The notes under the pieces were generated by a model that saw only the letters and a list, made by a program, of their open reading frames with translations, made no database searches and had not been told where the DNA came from. Below are positions 24,564 through 36,767 of a DNA stretch of 64,000 bases, piece after piece. A program made the position numbers and the translations under genes. The stretch's first letter is position 1. Every line of letters begins with the position of its first letter. Source of the stretch: Glossina fuscipes (taxonomy: Eukaryota; Arthropoda; Insecta; Diptera; Glossinidae); the NCBI RefSeq assembly GCF_014805625.2, contig NW_023998422.1:1266877-1330876 (forward strand), given 5' to 3'.

Positions 24564-27500
24564 AATCATATGTTACACAATCCGGGAGAGTCTGACTAAA
24601 TAAAGTTATTGGTAAAGATATTAGCTAAAGTTTGGTGACGTTCGATAGGGGACGTTCTTAAAAAACAACTTTATTAAATAATATTTACCTGTAGCATTCA
24701 ATGGTTGTTGTGGTATAGGTGTTAAACGTTTCATATACGCAAGGAAAAATTTCACAAGTTTTAAGTAGTTACCATTCTGTTTGTGTGCGACTATGTAACA
24801 TTGATGAACTGTGAACTGTAATGTTGATGACACATATCCACGGCATGGCTTGCTGAAACTTATTCTGTGAATTTATTTTAAACAAGCGTAAAAGTTAATC
24901 TACATTATTACATAGCAATTAAATTGCAAGTTTTCAGTTTGCCTTGTTTTCGTATAAAAATAATGAAATTATTATTTTTCGCAGTTTTTACGCATAACTA
25001 TATAATTCCGACGAAAAAAGAAACGTTAAAAATCTGTATTCATTTCAATCGAATGTTGAACATGCACATATACTTTCTTCGTCTGACTAGCAGATTCCAT
25101 AATTGGAAAATTTAAACTATCTTAAGAAAAGTTGAAGGTTCTTGTCTATCGTAGCCAATCACCCCGATTCTTTTACTGAAATTTAACATTTCATCAATAT
25201 GTTTTCCAAGCTTCAGTCTTGAAGTCTGCTTACAGATTGCGATTGTTTTCTTCATCCCAACTAAAACATACAGTGGGATACTCTAAGCAGACATTTAAGC
25301 TCAGAGGTGTCTTTCTGCAGGTTGCAAATGGAAGGCAAACTTAATGGACCCTTATTATTCAGTATGTTGTTGTCCATCAGCGTCGATCAAATAAAGAAGA
25401 ACGACAAAATGTGGTAAAAAAATATATGGCGTAGGCCAGGGATTAAGAAGGGAGCCGCTATGACAGCCTAAAGAACAGAAGTGACATTTTTTTTGGGATG
25501 CAAGGCAGGTGGTGAATAAAAAAAGTCAAACTTTTGTTAATAAAAAATTTAGGAATTAAATTAGGAGAAGGGCTATTACGTACTTCTCTAGGATATCATC
25601 TTATGATAACACGGGTTTCGTGAGAAACCCCTTTCAAAATTTTGAAAAGTGTTAGGACCATAAAACCGCCTGCCCACGTTTTAAGATTCATTCTCACTTG
25701 CTTCCTTCGGAGTTTCTATTCTAGAGCGCGTCGTTTTTGCTCCGTGTATCAATCGAAGAATTGCTTGTTTTCCCATGGATTGCTGTAGCGTTAGTGTAAA
25801 TGGGCGACATTTTGCAATTTGGTCGCGTTACAGTTTCAAATTCGACTATTATTCCATAGCATGTTTATTAAGCTAAGGTACCAAGTTTTAAAAATATAAA
25901 GTCTTTATATTTGTCTTTCCTATCCAATTGGAAAAGCATTGCCATATATATTCGCGTGATATAAGGTGATATATATTCTTTCCTCATCATATTTGTAAAT
26001 AAACTACTTTGCGTTGGGCGACTGTTGTTAACGTAGATATTTGCCAGAAGGTTTAGATAAAAGATACAATTTCTTTTTCTTATATCATTTCATATGTACT
26101 TTCATACAGATTCACTTGGGGCTTACGAAGCTATATTTAATCTTCTAATCTATGCGGGCGCAGGAGACTTCCACATCCAATCACAGACTGGTGCTAACTA
26201 TTTGATCCGTTAAGGAGAACGGTTAGTGGCTTTCCCGCATTTCTTTTTACACCATTAAATTTCATCCCAAACATTGCAATTCTTAGGAGAGCCACTAAAT
26301 TGTTTTGAACCGCTCTCAAGCTAATACCTATTCCCCGCTCGTTTTGAATCAGCAAAAATGTACGCTTTTTTATAAGAAAACGCTTTGAAATGAACATAAA
26401 CGCTTTCTAAAAACATTAAACAAAGCAAAAGTCAGGACTTAAGCCTGCAACTTGTCAATAGGATTTTTAAAGCACTCTTTTCGAATGCATTTTTCTCCTC
26501 TCTAGAAAGCTCAAAGCATTTTAAGGTAAATTTTTGAAAAATATACAACCGTTTCCCCGTTTAATAACAGGGTTTTCAAATCACGGAAGGGAACCAAATA
26601 GACGTACAGGCAAAAGCGCATGCACATCTATATAGTTTTTACTACACATTCTCCAAGCGATAAAATTCGGAAGACTGCGTGCTCTGGCAATTTCAGACAC
26701 TAAGGAGCGTGCTCTGAGTCATCGCAAGTCACAAGGCTTTTTTTTATATTATTTGTGGTTTTCGTAATTTCGTAGCTTTTTTTTAATAAAATTCTCTTTT
26801 TACACGATGGATATATTCTTGAAAAAATTCTTCGATTGGCTTAGTTGTAATTGATATCGAAGAGTTTTATCGTATGCGAGACTATTGCTTCGAAATATCG
26901 TATTTAATATAAGCCTACGAAAGAAGACGAATACACGTTGTTTCCATGAGACAGACCACCACAACGCAAAGACGAAGAGGTGTTAATCCTCTGTTTGTAA
27001 AATCAATAAGTACGCATTCATCATAAAGGGCCTCAATTAAAGGATTACGTACATAATAGACGAGGGCTTATTGAAATAAATTTTTAATGAGCTCAAAAGA
27101 AAAAACCAAAGGCGAACAAATTTTTTCCTTCACATTCATTTCGAAAAGAAGAAAATAATAATAAAAGTCTTTTTTTTTTGTGTGAAATGATTTGAAAACT
27201 TTCAAAAAGTTGTACAACGAGGTGTAGGGCTTTTGCTGTCATTCTAGGCATAATTGTTTTCTCTGCAAAACATTTTCCAAGTTTTTATACAATTTACGTG
27301 CTTAGACTGAAAATTAGTTCACATGTATAACCAAACAAAAATAATGTTAAAAAACCAAAAAAAAAAAAAAAAAAAAAACAAAAAAAAGCAACAATAAAAA
27401 ACGAAATGTCTATAAAAAAAGTTACTTTCGTACGTAGTGCACCGTATGTTAATAATAGAAGAAGACAGAAGAAACCTACTCCATCTACGTACAATACATG

Positions 27501-29187
27501 AAAGGAAAACAAACATGGAAAATTATTCGTTAAATTTTTTGTCCTCAGTAAAAATAACGGTTTTTTTTATTTTTTGAGATCAACAATTGTAACATTACCG
27601 TATGGAACAAAAGAAATTCAAGGATACTTTCTGGTATTTACTAAGTAAATATTCGAATTGTAACAGAAATAAAAATAGAGAAGAGCAAGTTAAACACATG
27701 TACATGCACATATTCATATAGAGAAAATTTACTTCTAAACTGACTCGGAGACAGAGTATTCTGCCTCTTTTTATTTGCCGATTATATGACTAAGAAATAA
27801 CATGAGCTTAAGAGCTATCAGAATTTATTTTTTCTTCTTCATATGAATTTGTTTTTTTTTTTTTCTTCATATAATCGTCTTTCAACGATTTTCCAATGAT
27901 TGTTCTTAGAGTCGGGAAGCTCTGTAGTTAATGAAGACCACTTGTTACCTAGAAGTACACGACGTAGGAATAAACACACCTCAAGGCGTTGAGCATAATA
28001 AAATTCTTGGCTGCATGCTTTCACGATGCAACTCTTTCTAAGTATGCTATCATAGCAGATGAACATCATACATATATGGTATCATGGGAAAGAAACAAAA
28101 ATCAGGAAAATTAAGATTCAGAGAACTAAATAAGGGGCATATAGGCAACCGAGAACTCATGAAAGAGGAAGATCATAATTTTTACGGTAGGGAGCGACGA
28201 ATAATGTAAGTGCTTTAAAAATTCCAAAATCATAGATTGAAAGGGGTCGTTATGCTAGTCCATTGATTGCGAAACTAAACCCTTTCTGGGAAAGTATCAT
28301 GCTTTGCGTTTGGCGCATATGAATTGCTTTAACGAAATGATCCGCGTCTGTGGAAAACTATCACTAAGTGTTAAAAGTGATAATGTGATAGAGTGAGTAT
28401 TTCGAGAGAATCCGTCTGCTAAATCTCAGTAGATATTTTTTTCTCAAAAAATTTCTTCATTTTGATCGTCCGGCGGCATCATTTTCCAACAATTATAAAA
28501 ATCGCAGGTATCATTAAATTCTATTTGAGGAGCTTGTAATGAATTATGTCTCGAGAATCGCGTCGTACACACTCTAAAATCTTCTTGCTATGGTTTTGCC
28601 TTCGGATCTGATAAGGTAGTTAATAGTCATCTTAAGCCACTGAGACGATATTGTCATAGGTAGTCCATGCACCAAATAAAACATTTGACAGAAGACTAAC
28701 TGAGTACTCATTTATATAGTAGGATATGAACAATATATCCTACCTACCAGCACCGGAAGTTAGTTATGACTCGATCTAATTATTATTATATCCACTTTCA
28801 TTGCATTTGAAAGATTTTGTAATTCTTTAGTTTTTATGAAGAAATAAATTTTGGTTTTTTAATATTTTACGACATCGCTAGGCGCTTATTAAACATCTAC
28901 GATTATTATATCGCTAAAAGGGATGATTAACGTACCTGTCTTCCGTTGCGTTCGTAGTGAAAAAATGCATTGCAACTCGCGAGAACTTTTATTAATATTT
29001 CCGCGTTCAGAATGGGCTTGTTGCTTTTGTTTTTATGGCTCTATCTCTAGAGATAACGAATGCCTTAGCCAACAAGTAAGTAGTAAGGAGAAGAAGAAAG
29101 ACAACACGAAATAATAGCAAGTAGAGAAGAAATTACTCTATAAATTACCTGCACGTTGTAATTTAGTTTAAAATTTATGTACATTAA
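24564..29187. other. Anonymous AT-rich DNA
   Basis: Only homopolymer runs (for example A at 27357-27379) and short biased frames are seen. One short minus-strand frame at 27839-28069 has a faint Myb-like segment (see findings). Confidence 0.5.
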
Positions 29188-29197
29188 NNNNNNNNNN
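29188..29197. other. Scaffold gap (10 N)
   Basis: A run of ten Ns with no duplicated flanks, unlike the gap at 6774. Confidence 0.95.
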
Positions 29198-29862
29198 GCA
29201 TGGTTTATTCAAGCATAAATGCAAAAAAAAAAAAAAAAAGAATTCTATTAACTTAAAAAACATCTTAGGATTTTAATACTATATATAATATATACATACA
29301 ATTTTCTTTTCTCTTTTTCTGTCTGCTTTAACACAAAGGATATTATTTTAAATAAGAAAAATGCTATCTTATGCACATCTTACGTGCTGTGCTTTCAAAG
29401 GTTATTGAAAATATAATGATATTTAAAATTGCGTTTTGCCAAATAATAAATTTCAAGCATCGCTTTGTTGTTGTGTGTAACCTTCCAAAAAAAAAAAAGG
29501 GGGGGAAAAAAGCTTCCAAAAAAGAAACGAAAACTAAAGTCCAATGTCTCTTGAGCATAAATATTGCGTTTTCATAATCATTTTTATCGCTCTTGAAACT
29601 GAAATAAATTCACGCTTAGACGACTTAAATATAATATTATGAATATATTTAAGGTGTTTTGACTTTTTTTTAAAGTAATGTTGATTTTCTAAGAAATTCT
29701 CTTTCTAATATTCTAATAATAATCAAAATTGAAAATCATCAACTTGAATATGAATAGAGGCGTTAAGAGATGTCAGTAGCCTAAGCATCGTTAATCCATT
29801 TGTCTTGTCCAATACGTTACGCATAAATATACTTGCTGGCTATACAATTGTAATTACAAAAG

Positions 29863-30350
29863 AAGTGAAAAAATTATAATCGGGCTAGGCCGACTTTTAA
29901 ATACCCTACATTAAATTATCTAACAAAATTTTATCTGTTCTTATAGGAACATACTGTTATGGGACTGTATATGAAAAGTTAGAACTCTTTGCAAACAAAG
30001 TCTTGTATTCCGATAGAATGGTTGTGCCCAAAAGCTTCCAAAAATTGAAGTACTTTTTATATAATTTTTTATGCCAAATTGCTATTGTGGGTTAAATATT
30101 AATCATAACATATTAAAGTTTAGGCTTTTCTGCCCTATAAAGAATCACTTTTCGTAAAAACTTTACATAGGCTAGAGCCCAAAAAAGTAGGTCGAGATTG
30201 CCCAAAATTGAGACAGTCAAATTTTTTATCTCAAACTACTATTAAGGTATAATTTTCTTCATGTACAAGTTCTTCATAGAAGACCGAGGAGCATTTTAAT
30301 GACCATGCCCAATAAAAAATTATGATGGCCGTTTAACTGAAATTTGATTT
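29863..30350 (+). repeat. Dispersed repeat copy (family C)
   Basis: Starts with AAGTGAAAAAATTATAATCG and the stem-loop TCGGGCTAGGCCGA, then TTTTAAATACCCTACA. It is followed by internal units (30060-30130, 30220-30280) with the CATAACATATTAAAG-type motif. Confidence 0.65.
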
Positions 30351-31599
30351 CGTATAATAAAACACATCTATGTAATGCTGGTGTTAAGCCAATATTGTCC
30401 TTCAGAGTACAATTATGGAGTACAGCCATTTTGCCAAGAAGACAGTCAAAGATCTTGTGTATGAATTATCATAATATAGCGCGTCGTAGTACACCACTTA
30501 TTCAAATGTGTGCAAGAACTTAAAAGTTTCGGTGAAAACAGAAGTAATTTAGGAAAGTGCCACCTTATACGTTACTATAGTCCTAAGCAATCCGATTCCT
30601 TTTGCTCGTTCTCTTCTCTTAATGGAGAAACACGCTCGGTTAAAGTCGATAGTCACTGCAGGCTTACCAAAATGAAAAGTGAATTCAAGTATCGCGATTC
30701 GCAATGGCATTCATCGCCAAGCTTTAATTAGAGAGTTTTTAGAGAGAGAGGAACATTCAATAAATATAGAAACATTCGAAACAAAAAAAAAATAAATAAG
30801 GAATATGGTCGGAAAAGTAGGGTGATCCGAACCTTTTTCAAAGGCGTTGGTCCTTGGCCTGGAACATGTTGGTATACTTTTTATTTTCATATATCAAAAA
30901 TGGCGACAAACAAAAGAACACAAGCGGGACGGATGGACGGATAAGCATTTTCTAAATCGATCGGTATAATTAAATGTGGGTTTAGCTCGAGTCCTTCTGA
31001 ATGTTGCACATATCCGTAAAACTTAATATAGTTTTGTGCCATAAGTGCTGTAGGTTACAAAAGCGGATAGCGAAAAATATAAGTTCACAGTTATTTAATT
31101 AACTAACTTTCACATCATTTTATTTTTTGCTTTACACTGTCACTGCAGTAATTTTCTTTTTTCTCTTAAGACAAATGGAAAGTTTCAATTTTCGTGAAAT
31201 GAACACTAATTGACCATTAGTTGCTTTTGTCCTTATTACGTTAAATCACATATGAGCCACATGTCACCATAATTATTTAAACTTGAAAGTTCTCATTACG
31301 TTTTACTGGGAAAATTATTACTCACTTATTAAATGAAACTTTTATTTCCTTATTTTATTCTTATGTAATGTTAAATTCTTCAAAAATATTCTGTAGTGTA
31401 TATATTTATGATTGATCAATACAACCATATCTCAAATATTTATCTGCTCAGCTGCCAGCCATGTAAATATAAAACTAAAATTTGTGCGTACATGAATCTA
31501 GCTGCCGTGTAGAATTCATACGTCCCTCAAGTTGTTATTTTGTAGCTTTGATGTCAATACCTAAACTTACCGAAGAGAAAAAATATTTTTGTTAACAAC

Positions 31600-32140
31600 G
31601 AAAATGTCTTGTTTTATGCCTAATAAAGAGTATTCGCGCATAGCAGTTGTTTTTTTGCCCCCAGCCAAAGGCGTTTTTGCATCGCATCGTTGCTGGAGAT
31701 GAAGCGCTGTTTTATTTTGAGAATCCAAGACTTGCATCAATTCATGGGTAGGTTCAGGTCTATCGTCCACTTCGACGGCAATAATTTTTGTAAGAAGGCG
31801 ATTGCTTACACTTGGTGGGACCAAAACTCTGTTATCTGTTATTAGGCTTTAAAATCTGGGGAAATTCCCATACCAAACGCCGCTAACAAGAATTAAATCA
31901 GACAACAAACAACCGAACGGGGTACCAAAGAACGCAACGCAAGAAAAATTTTCACATAACATTCACGCTCAATTGGGAAGGGCGGGGCACTTTGAGTCAT
32001 TCCGATCACTACTTATTTGTACTGATAGGGTATACATTTGCTGAGCAGTGCTTCATTTTTGGTGGAAATGTACGAAAATGGCTCAGTGGCACAATAGGTT
32101 TACCCCAAAAGAGCAACAATTTCACATCCACAAAATGTCA
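31600..32140 (+). pseudogene. Mariner transposase relic (mauritiana-like)
   Basis: Across three frames the + strand reads as a broken mariner transposase. At 31669 it gives K-A-F-L-H-R-I-V-A-G-D-E, where the first catalytic Asp lies in a GDE motif. Then come F-E-N-P, S-W-V-G-S-G-L-S-S-T-S-T, Y-T-W-W-D-Q and, after a degraded middle, S-D-H-Y-L-F (~31998), where the third acidic site stands. F-A-E-Q-C-F and V-R-K-W-L follow. Frameshifts and stops separate the blocks and the second acidic motif is not visible. The element is inactive. The open frame on the minus strand at 31567-31824 is its shadow. Confidence 0.75.
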
Positions 32141-32762
32141 TACAGATAGGGAAAATGCAATCACCAATACATCGAGTAATCCGAACCTGGCACATATGCA
32201 GTCATCGCATTGTGCTTTTTTTAAGGGTCCCTAAGTTTTTCTAAAAAAAGTTAATGCTACTTGCCTAGTATGCAATTGCTTAACTGCTTGCTGTGTTTAA
32301 AATAAGACACAAAAGTTTTCTGCAAAGGTGATGAACGTACTCCTGTGCCATAATTGCCTTGTCTAGCTATTTTCCAATCCAGCTACGATTCACCAATAGT
32401 GACATAATAAGAATACAAATAATCGTTAAAAACAAAAGAAATAAAGAAATCAATCTGATAGCCCCGCTAAATTACACAATGATGATTTTACTTCTGATAA
32501 CTCTCCATTGATTACTTTTCATAATCTCTCCGTTAACCATAATGTCATCAGTTCAAGAAGTAATGTTGGGACTTTTAGGGACTGCATCGAGAAGAACTCA
32601 AAGTGATCAAAAAAAAAAAAAGAGATGAAGAAGATAATGGCAACTTTGAATAGAACTACAAACGACATGTGTTCACATCTAGCCGAAATAAGAAAGGAAC
32701 CAATGGACAATTTTCAAATCTATATCAATTCAGGCATGTTTGATGAACTTTGCTACCAAATG

Positions 32763-33815
32763 TATTATTATTATTATTTTAATTTTAGACTAATGAATTG
32801 AATTCTTAGACTAAAAAAAAGACTTTGAGCACTAGCAACACAGGCTATCGGCTCTAATTTAAATAAATGGATATTAGATAATAAGCTTAGTAGTATTAAT
32901 AAAGTAAAATATTGAATTGATATTCTGTTCTGAAGCTGATTGTAGAATGTTCAAAGGGTTAATCGTTCCAAGTGCAATACTTCTAGCCAAGGAAAAGTTG
33001 AGGTAGTCGCAGAGAATGTGCTTTATAGTAAGAGTTTGTCCACAACAGCAGATTGGGGGAGAAGACTTCTTCAGGATCCATTGGTGAGTTGCAACTGTAT
33101 GACCAAAGCGAATTCTCGAAAATGTTTGGATCTTGGTTTTCTCAACATTTGTTGGATATAGAGGTGGAGTTAATAGAGGGTTAATGCAAGAGTAGTGTTG
33201 ATGATGGTATTGTAAATTTCCTTCTGCAATTTTCTCTTTAACTTTTCTTCCAATGTATCTTTGAAGATCGAACTTTTCCATGACATCATCCATAATTAGA
33301 GGAGCAGAAGCAGCATACTTTGCCGCTCGATCAGCCTGCTCATTTCCCAGTAAACCGATGTGACTTGGTACCCATAACATTTTAATTTTTCCGTCGGATG
33401 TAGTAATTATATTCCTTAATTTGTTGATGGTGCTCCATCTCGAAGTCGAAGGGTTCCGGGTAGCTTGTAATACAGACAAACTGTCAGTAACAATGACGGT
33501 TTTGAGTTTGTTTTTATGGGCAAGGTTGGCAGCGTGAAGGATAGCTCTGGCTTCGGTTATGAAAGTTGAAGTGCTTTCGTGAAATATGTGGTTGAGAAGA
33601 ACCCGTTCTGTAGCATCTACCACCGCACAAGCAGGAGGCAGACCAGGAGATTTTGAGCCGTCTGTGTACAAAAGATTCCAACCAGTATTGTCCAATGCCA
33701 AATGTAATAAAGGACCGATCAGACGAATTCTTTCCTTAAGAGATAGAACCAGAAGTTGATGCAGTAATGATATGGAGGGCAAAGGGAAAACTATACTCAT
33801 TATCTTAAAGAAACC
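32763..33815 (-). mobile_element. 5'-truncated I-like non-LTR retrotransposon
   Basis: The minus strand carries the 3' end of a LINE: an RNase H-encoding frame (33800-32874), a ~100-bp 3' UTR and a (TAA)n tail at ~32778-32763, as in I-factor relatives. The reverse transcriptase region is missing. Upstream of ~33815 the sequence no longer reads as LINE. A matching 3' UTR is found in the SINE-like insertion at 339-501. Confidence 0.85.
32874..33800 (-). CDS. Non-LTR retrotransposon RNase H and C-terminal domain (ORF2 fragment)
   Basis: This is an uninterrupted 308-codon frame. RNase H cuts the RNA strand of RNA:DNA hybrids during LINE replication. Catalytic landmarks are all present: Y-T-D-G-S (~residue 46), T-E-A-R-A (~83), V-T-D-S-L (~105) and G-N-E-Q-A-D (~152), preceded by W-V-P-S-H. 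The C-terminal part has a C-C-C-G-Q-T-L-T-I-K-H-I-L-C-D-Y cluster, like the zinc-binding tail of I-clade ORF2 proteins. The apparent ATG is only the first Met after truncation; the native protein would be far longer. The intact frame suggests a fairly recent insertion. It serves no host function that can be seen. Confidence 0.85.
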   Translation of the reverse strand: MSIVFPLPSISLLHQLLVLSLKERIRLIGPLLHLALDNTGWNLLYTDGSKSPGLPPACAVVDATERVLLNHIFHESTSTFITEARAILHAANLAHKNKLKTVIVTDSLSVLQATRNPSTSRWSTINKLRNIITTSDGKIKMLWVPSHIGLLGNEQADRAAKYAASAPLIMDDVMEKFDLQRYIGRKVKEKIAEGNLQYHHQHYSCINPLLTPPLYPTNVEKTKIQTFSRIRFGHTVATHQWILKKSSPPICCCGQTLTIKHILCDYLNFSLARSIALGTINPLNILQSASEQNINSIFYFINTTKLII

Positions 33816-35690
33816 TTTCGGCCGCCAGTTTTAACTGCGACATACGATGCTAACACAGCGAGCTTAACTGCTTCTTTGTGAACCTGCGAATGTTTTATTA
33901 CAAGCAACAAATTTCGTTTTAGATGCAATGTTTAAGCAAGGGGGGGACAATCTACGCGTACAATGCTTACTTTTTATAAGGGTTTTCGTCCTTTACGAGT
34001 TTTAAATGGCAATAATATTCCTATGAACAGCTGGTCAAAATACCTCAGCTTGACCAAAGGTTAACGTGGCAAAGTCATGCTAAACACTTGATTTAAAAAG
34101 AAGAAGAGAAGAGTCTACTGATTGATTCCTCCTTAATCTCAACTTAATCTAAGAAATAGGTGCATTTTATACCAGCGTGTTCTCCAATCAATTCGGACTT
34201 GTGGCATACAATTATGAGGCATAGTCAATAACAAAATCAATCTCATTGTCAACGCACCCTAGTTCGTTCGCAGCAAAACTATTATGGTGACGCGATTTTT
34301 CCATTCAGACGGTCCGTTGCCAATATCTCTTCTAGATGAATACGATAAAATAAGAAGATAGACTCGATGATGGATCCATTAGCATAGATTAACTTTGGTG
34401 AAATCATAAAAAAGGTTAACGTCACCAACCTGACTTCTTTTTTTATTATTAAACTTCGCTTTTTGTTACTGCAGCAAGCCAATAATAGGGAAACTTTTAA
34501 ACAGCCTTTGGTATAATTCAACAAAAAAAAGATCATAAAAATATAAGAAGTAAGAAAAATATCTCGCTAGTGTTGGAGATGATTTGGAAGTGGTTCTTGT
34601 TTGCAATCGGAAAAAATATAAGATTGCTTCAATTGGAACTCTAAAACGGAATAATTATAATACATGATATGGCGGCGGACATTCGGACCCCAATCCTATC
34701 GCAACAGACGTCGATTTTTTTCGTAATGGGAGACTTCTGGCGAGACGATGTACTAAGCCCCATAGTCGAGCCAGAACGCCGTTCTTTCGGACGATGGTGG
34801 CGAAAAGTGGATTTGGTATAATTGTGATTTGTCGGTAGCATCCCTGTGGGCAGAGCCTAATGAGAGACTTTTAAAACTATTTTAGCAGTACATAAAAGAG
34901 CCTAAAATATGTAAAGAACTTTATTACTTTTATTATGCCAGATTATATAGATAGTTATTCAAAATTAAAAAAGTTATTTGTAAATGTTAGGACCAAAAAG
35001 TTATTATTACAAGAAAATGGAAAATTTCGAGACGAATTTTGCGGTTTAAAAATGGATGAACGAAACGACATCACCGCAACAATTCAGATATACATCTTTA
35101 ATGCGTATTTATATGATATGTATTTATGATGATGTTAATGTAGTCGAGAAATAATATATTGAATTTCTAAAAGCCCAAGGACAAAATTATCTATTCCAAC
35201 GTATGCATATGCAGGCACACAGAAGGCTAGACACAGCCGTATGCATAACTGGGTCTGGGTGCGTACTTGCGTAACGCGTTATGCACAAACACATTAAGGC
35301 AAATGTCATTCATGAATTTCATAATTTATAAGCTTTGCAAAGTAAGAAGCAAACTAAGGAAGTGGTCGGTTGCTTAGAATTATGTTTTCTTTATGAGTTA
35401 GATTAATTTGTTGTAATAATAGAGCAGAAAAGCAGAGTGAGTGATATAGTGAGGTAAACAATTTGTTAAACGTTTATCGGTCAATAATTCCCTTAGGCTC
35501 ACACTATAAAATTTATATCAGTTTTAGAAAGTGTCAATCCTCAAATTAGCATTAGCTTGAAAAGCATTGCCACAACTTTTCTCCATCGAACACAACAATT
35601 TCGTTTTGATGGTGGACTGTTTTTAAACGTGGACGTACGGATAACGATGATGCTGAAGGCAGTGGAATAGAAAGTATCAAAGAAATCCTA
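33816..35690. other. Anonymous DNA
   Basis: No gene is recognised. A GC-richer patch at 34660-34830 has short frames on both strands but no known motif. Confidence 0.5.
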
Positions 35691-35699
35691 AAAATTATT

Positions 35700-36140
35700 C
35701 TCGAAATGCAAAGTTGCGGGGACCTATGTATCTTCCAAAAAAATTCGGACAAAAGAAAGCTGTTTTTCAAACCGACGTCCACATCAGTCACATTCGCCAG
35801 GCGTGCATGGTTATGTTGGCGAATTTGCATCAATTGAGATATGAATTGTTGCCTCCGCATTTTTCAGATCTGCCCCGGCCGTGTATTTTCATTTTGGAAA
35901 TCTGTAAACATTGCTTGAGGGAAGTAGTTGGGGATTAAATGATGAGTAATTATGGAAAGACCCCAGCGAGTATTTTCGTTTTTCAAATTTCAAAACATTG
36001 CTCAAGGGAAGTAGTTGTGGATCAAATGATGAGTGATTATGGAAAGATTGCTTTGGGACAAATTGTTCTATAAAAAAGGTTTCAAAATGGTATAGCAACC
36101 GTGTGAAATGATTATATCGCTCTTTTTTCATGAGCATAAA
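35700..36140 (+). pseudogene. Mariner transposase C-terminal relic
   Basis: The + frame gives K-K-A-V-F-Q-T-D-V-H, the degraded second catalytic motif. Then L-H-Q-L-R-Y-E-L-L-P and F-S-D-L-P, matching the E-L-L-P-H...S-P-D-L-A-P segment of mariners. An ~85-bp tandem duplication (35882-35965, 35966-36048) interrupts it, and the typical C-terminal K-K-G, I-A-L block appears in broken frame near 36060-36130. Stops and frameshifts show it is dead. Confidence 0.65.
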
Positions 36141-36719
36141 CGAAATTTGGAAAAAAGAATTCGTTTTTAATTTCAGAAATTATTGGCCAGATTTATTAAA
36201 CATAACTGTTTTAAGTGTTTTCTTAGTTTTGCAAATTGGTAAACTTTCCGTTGTCAAGAGACCTACAGGCGGACGAAAAGAAAAAAAAAAACATTGATAT
36301 CTTGTTCGAGATGTTATATATACAGCCATAGAAAAAAAAGTATTTGCTTTTTTTTTCTTTTTTTTTTTTGTTGCAACGTAATGCACACGTACTTGAGTTC
36401 TAACATGTTTCACATTGAATTATTGTCGACAAAAGAATTGAATACAAAAAGTTGCTAGAACAAGTGCATAGTCATAAAAGAGACAAAAAGATGCTATTCT
36501 CCTTAGTATTCTCAAGACTAAACTTTTTCAATTGACACCTCACATTAGATGTTTCGTTATTTGCACTCGGATATTACGAAAAACAGACAGAAATGATTAT
36601 CAAACTTGGACAATTTCTCTTTTCCTCTTCTCTTAGAAGTTTTAAAAATATTATATACGAACATATATAAAGTATATATATATAAATGTGTGCTTGTATG
36701 TAAATACAAAAAAAAAAAA

Positions 36720-36725
<6 letters not shown>

Positions 36726-36758
<33 letters not shown>
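36726..36758. repeat. (TA)n microsatellite
   Basis: Uninterrupted TA dinucleotides. The antisense open frame across it is an artefact. Confidence 0.9.

Positions 36759-36767
<9 letters not shown>

Noticed and set aside
27357..27379. Poly(A) run as a retroposed-gene tail
   Set aside because: No coding sequence or target-site duplication beside it; simple homopolymer.
31567..31824. Minus-strand 85-codon ORF
   Set aside because: It is antisense to clear mariner transposase blocks on the + strand.
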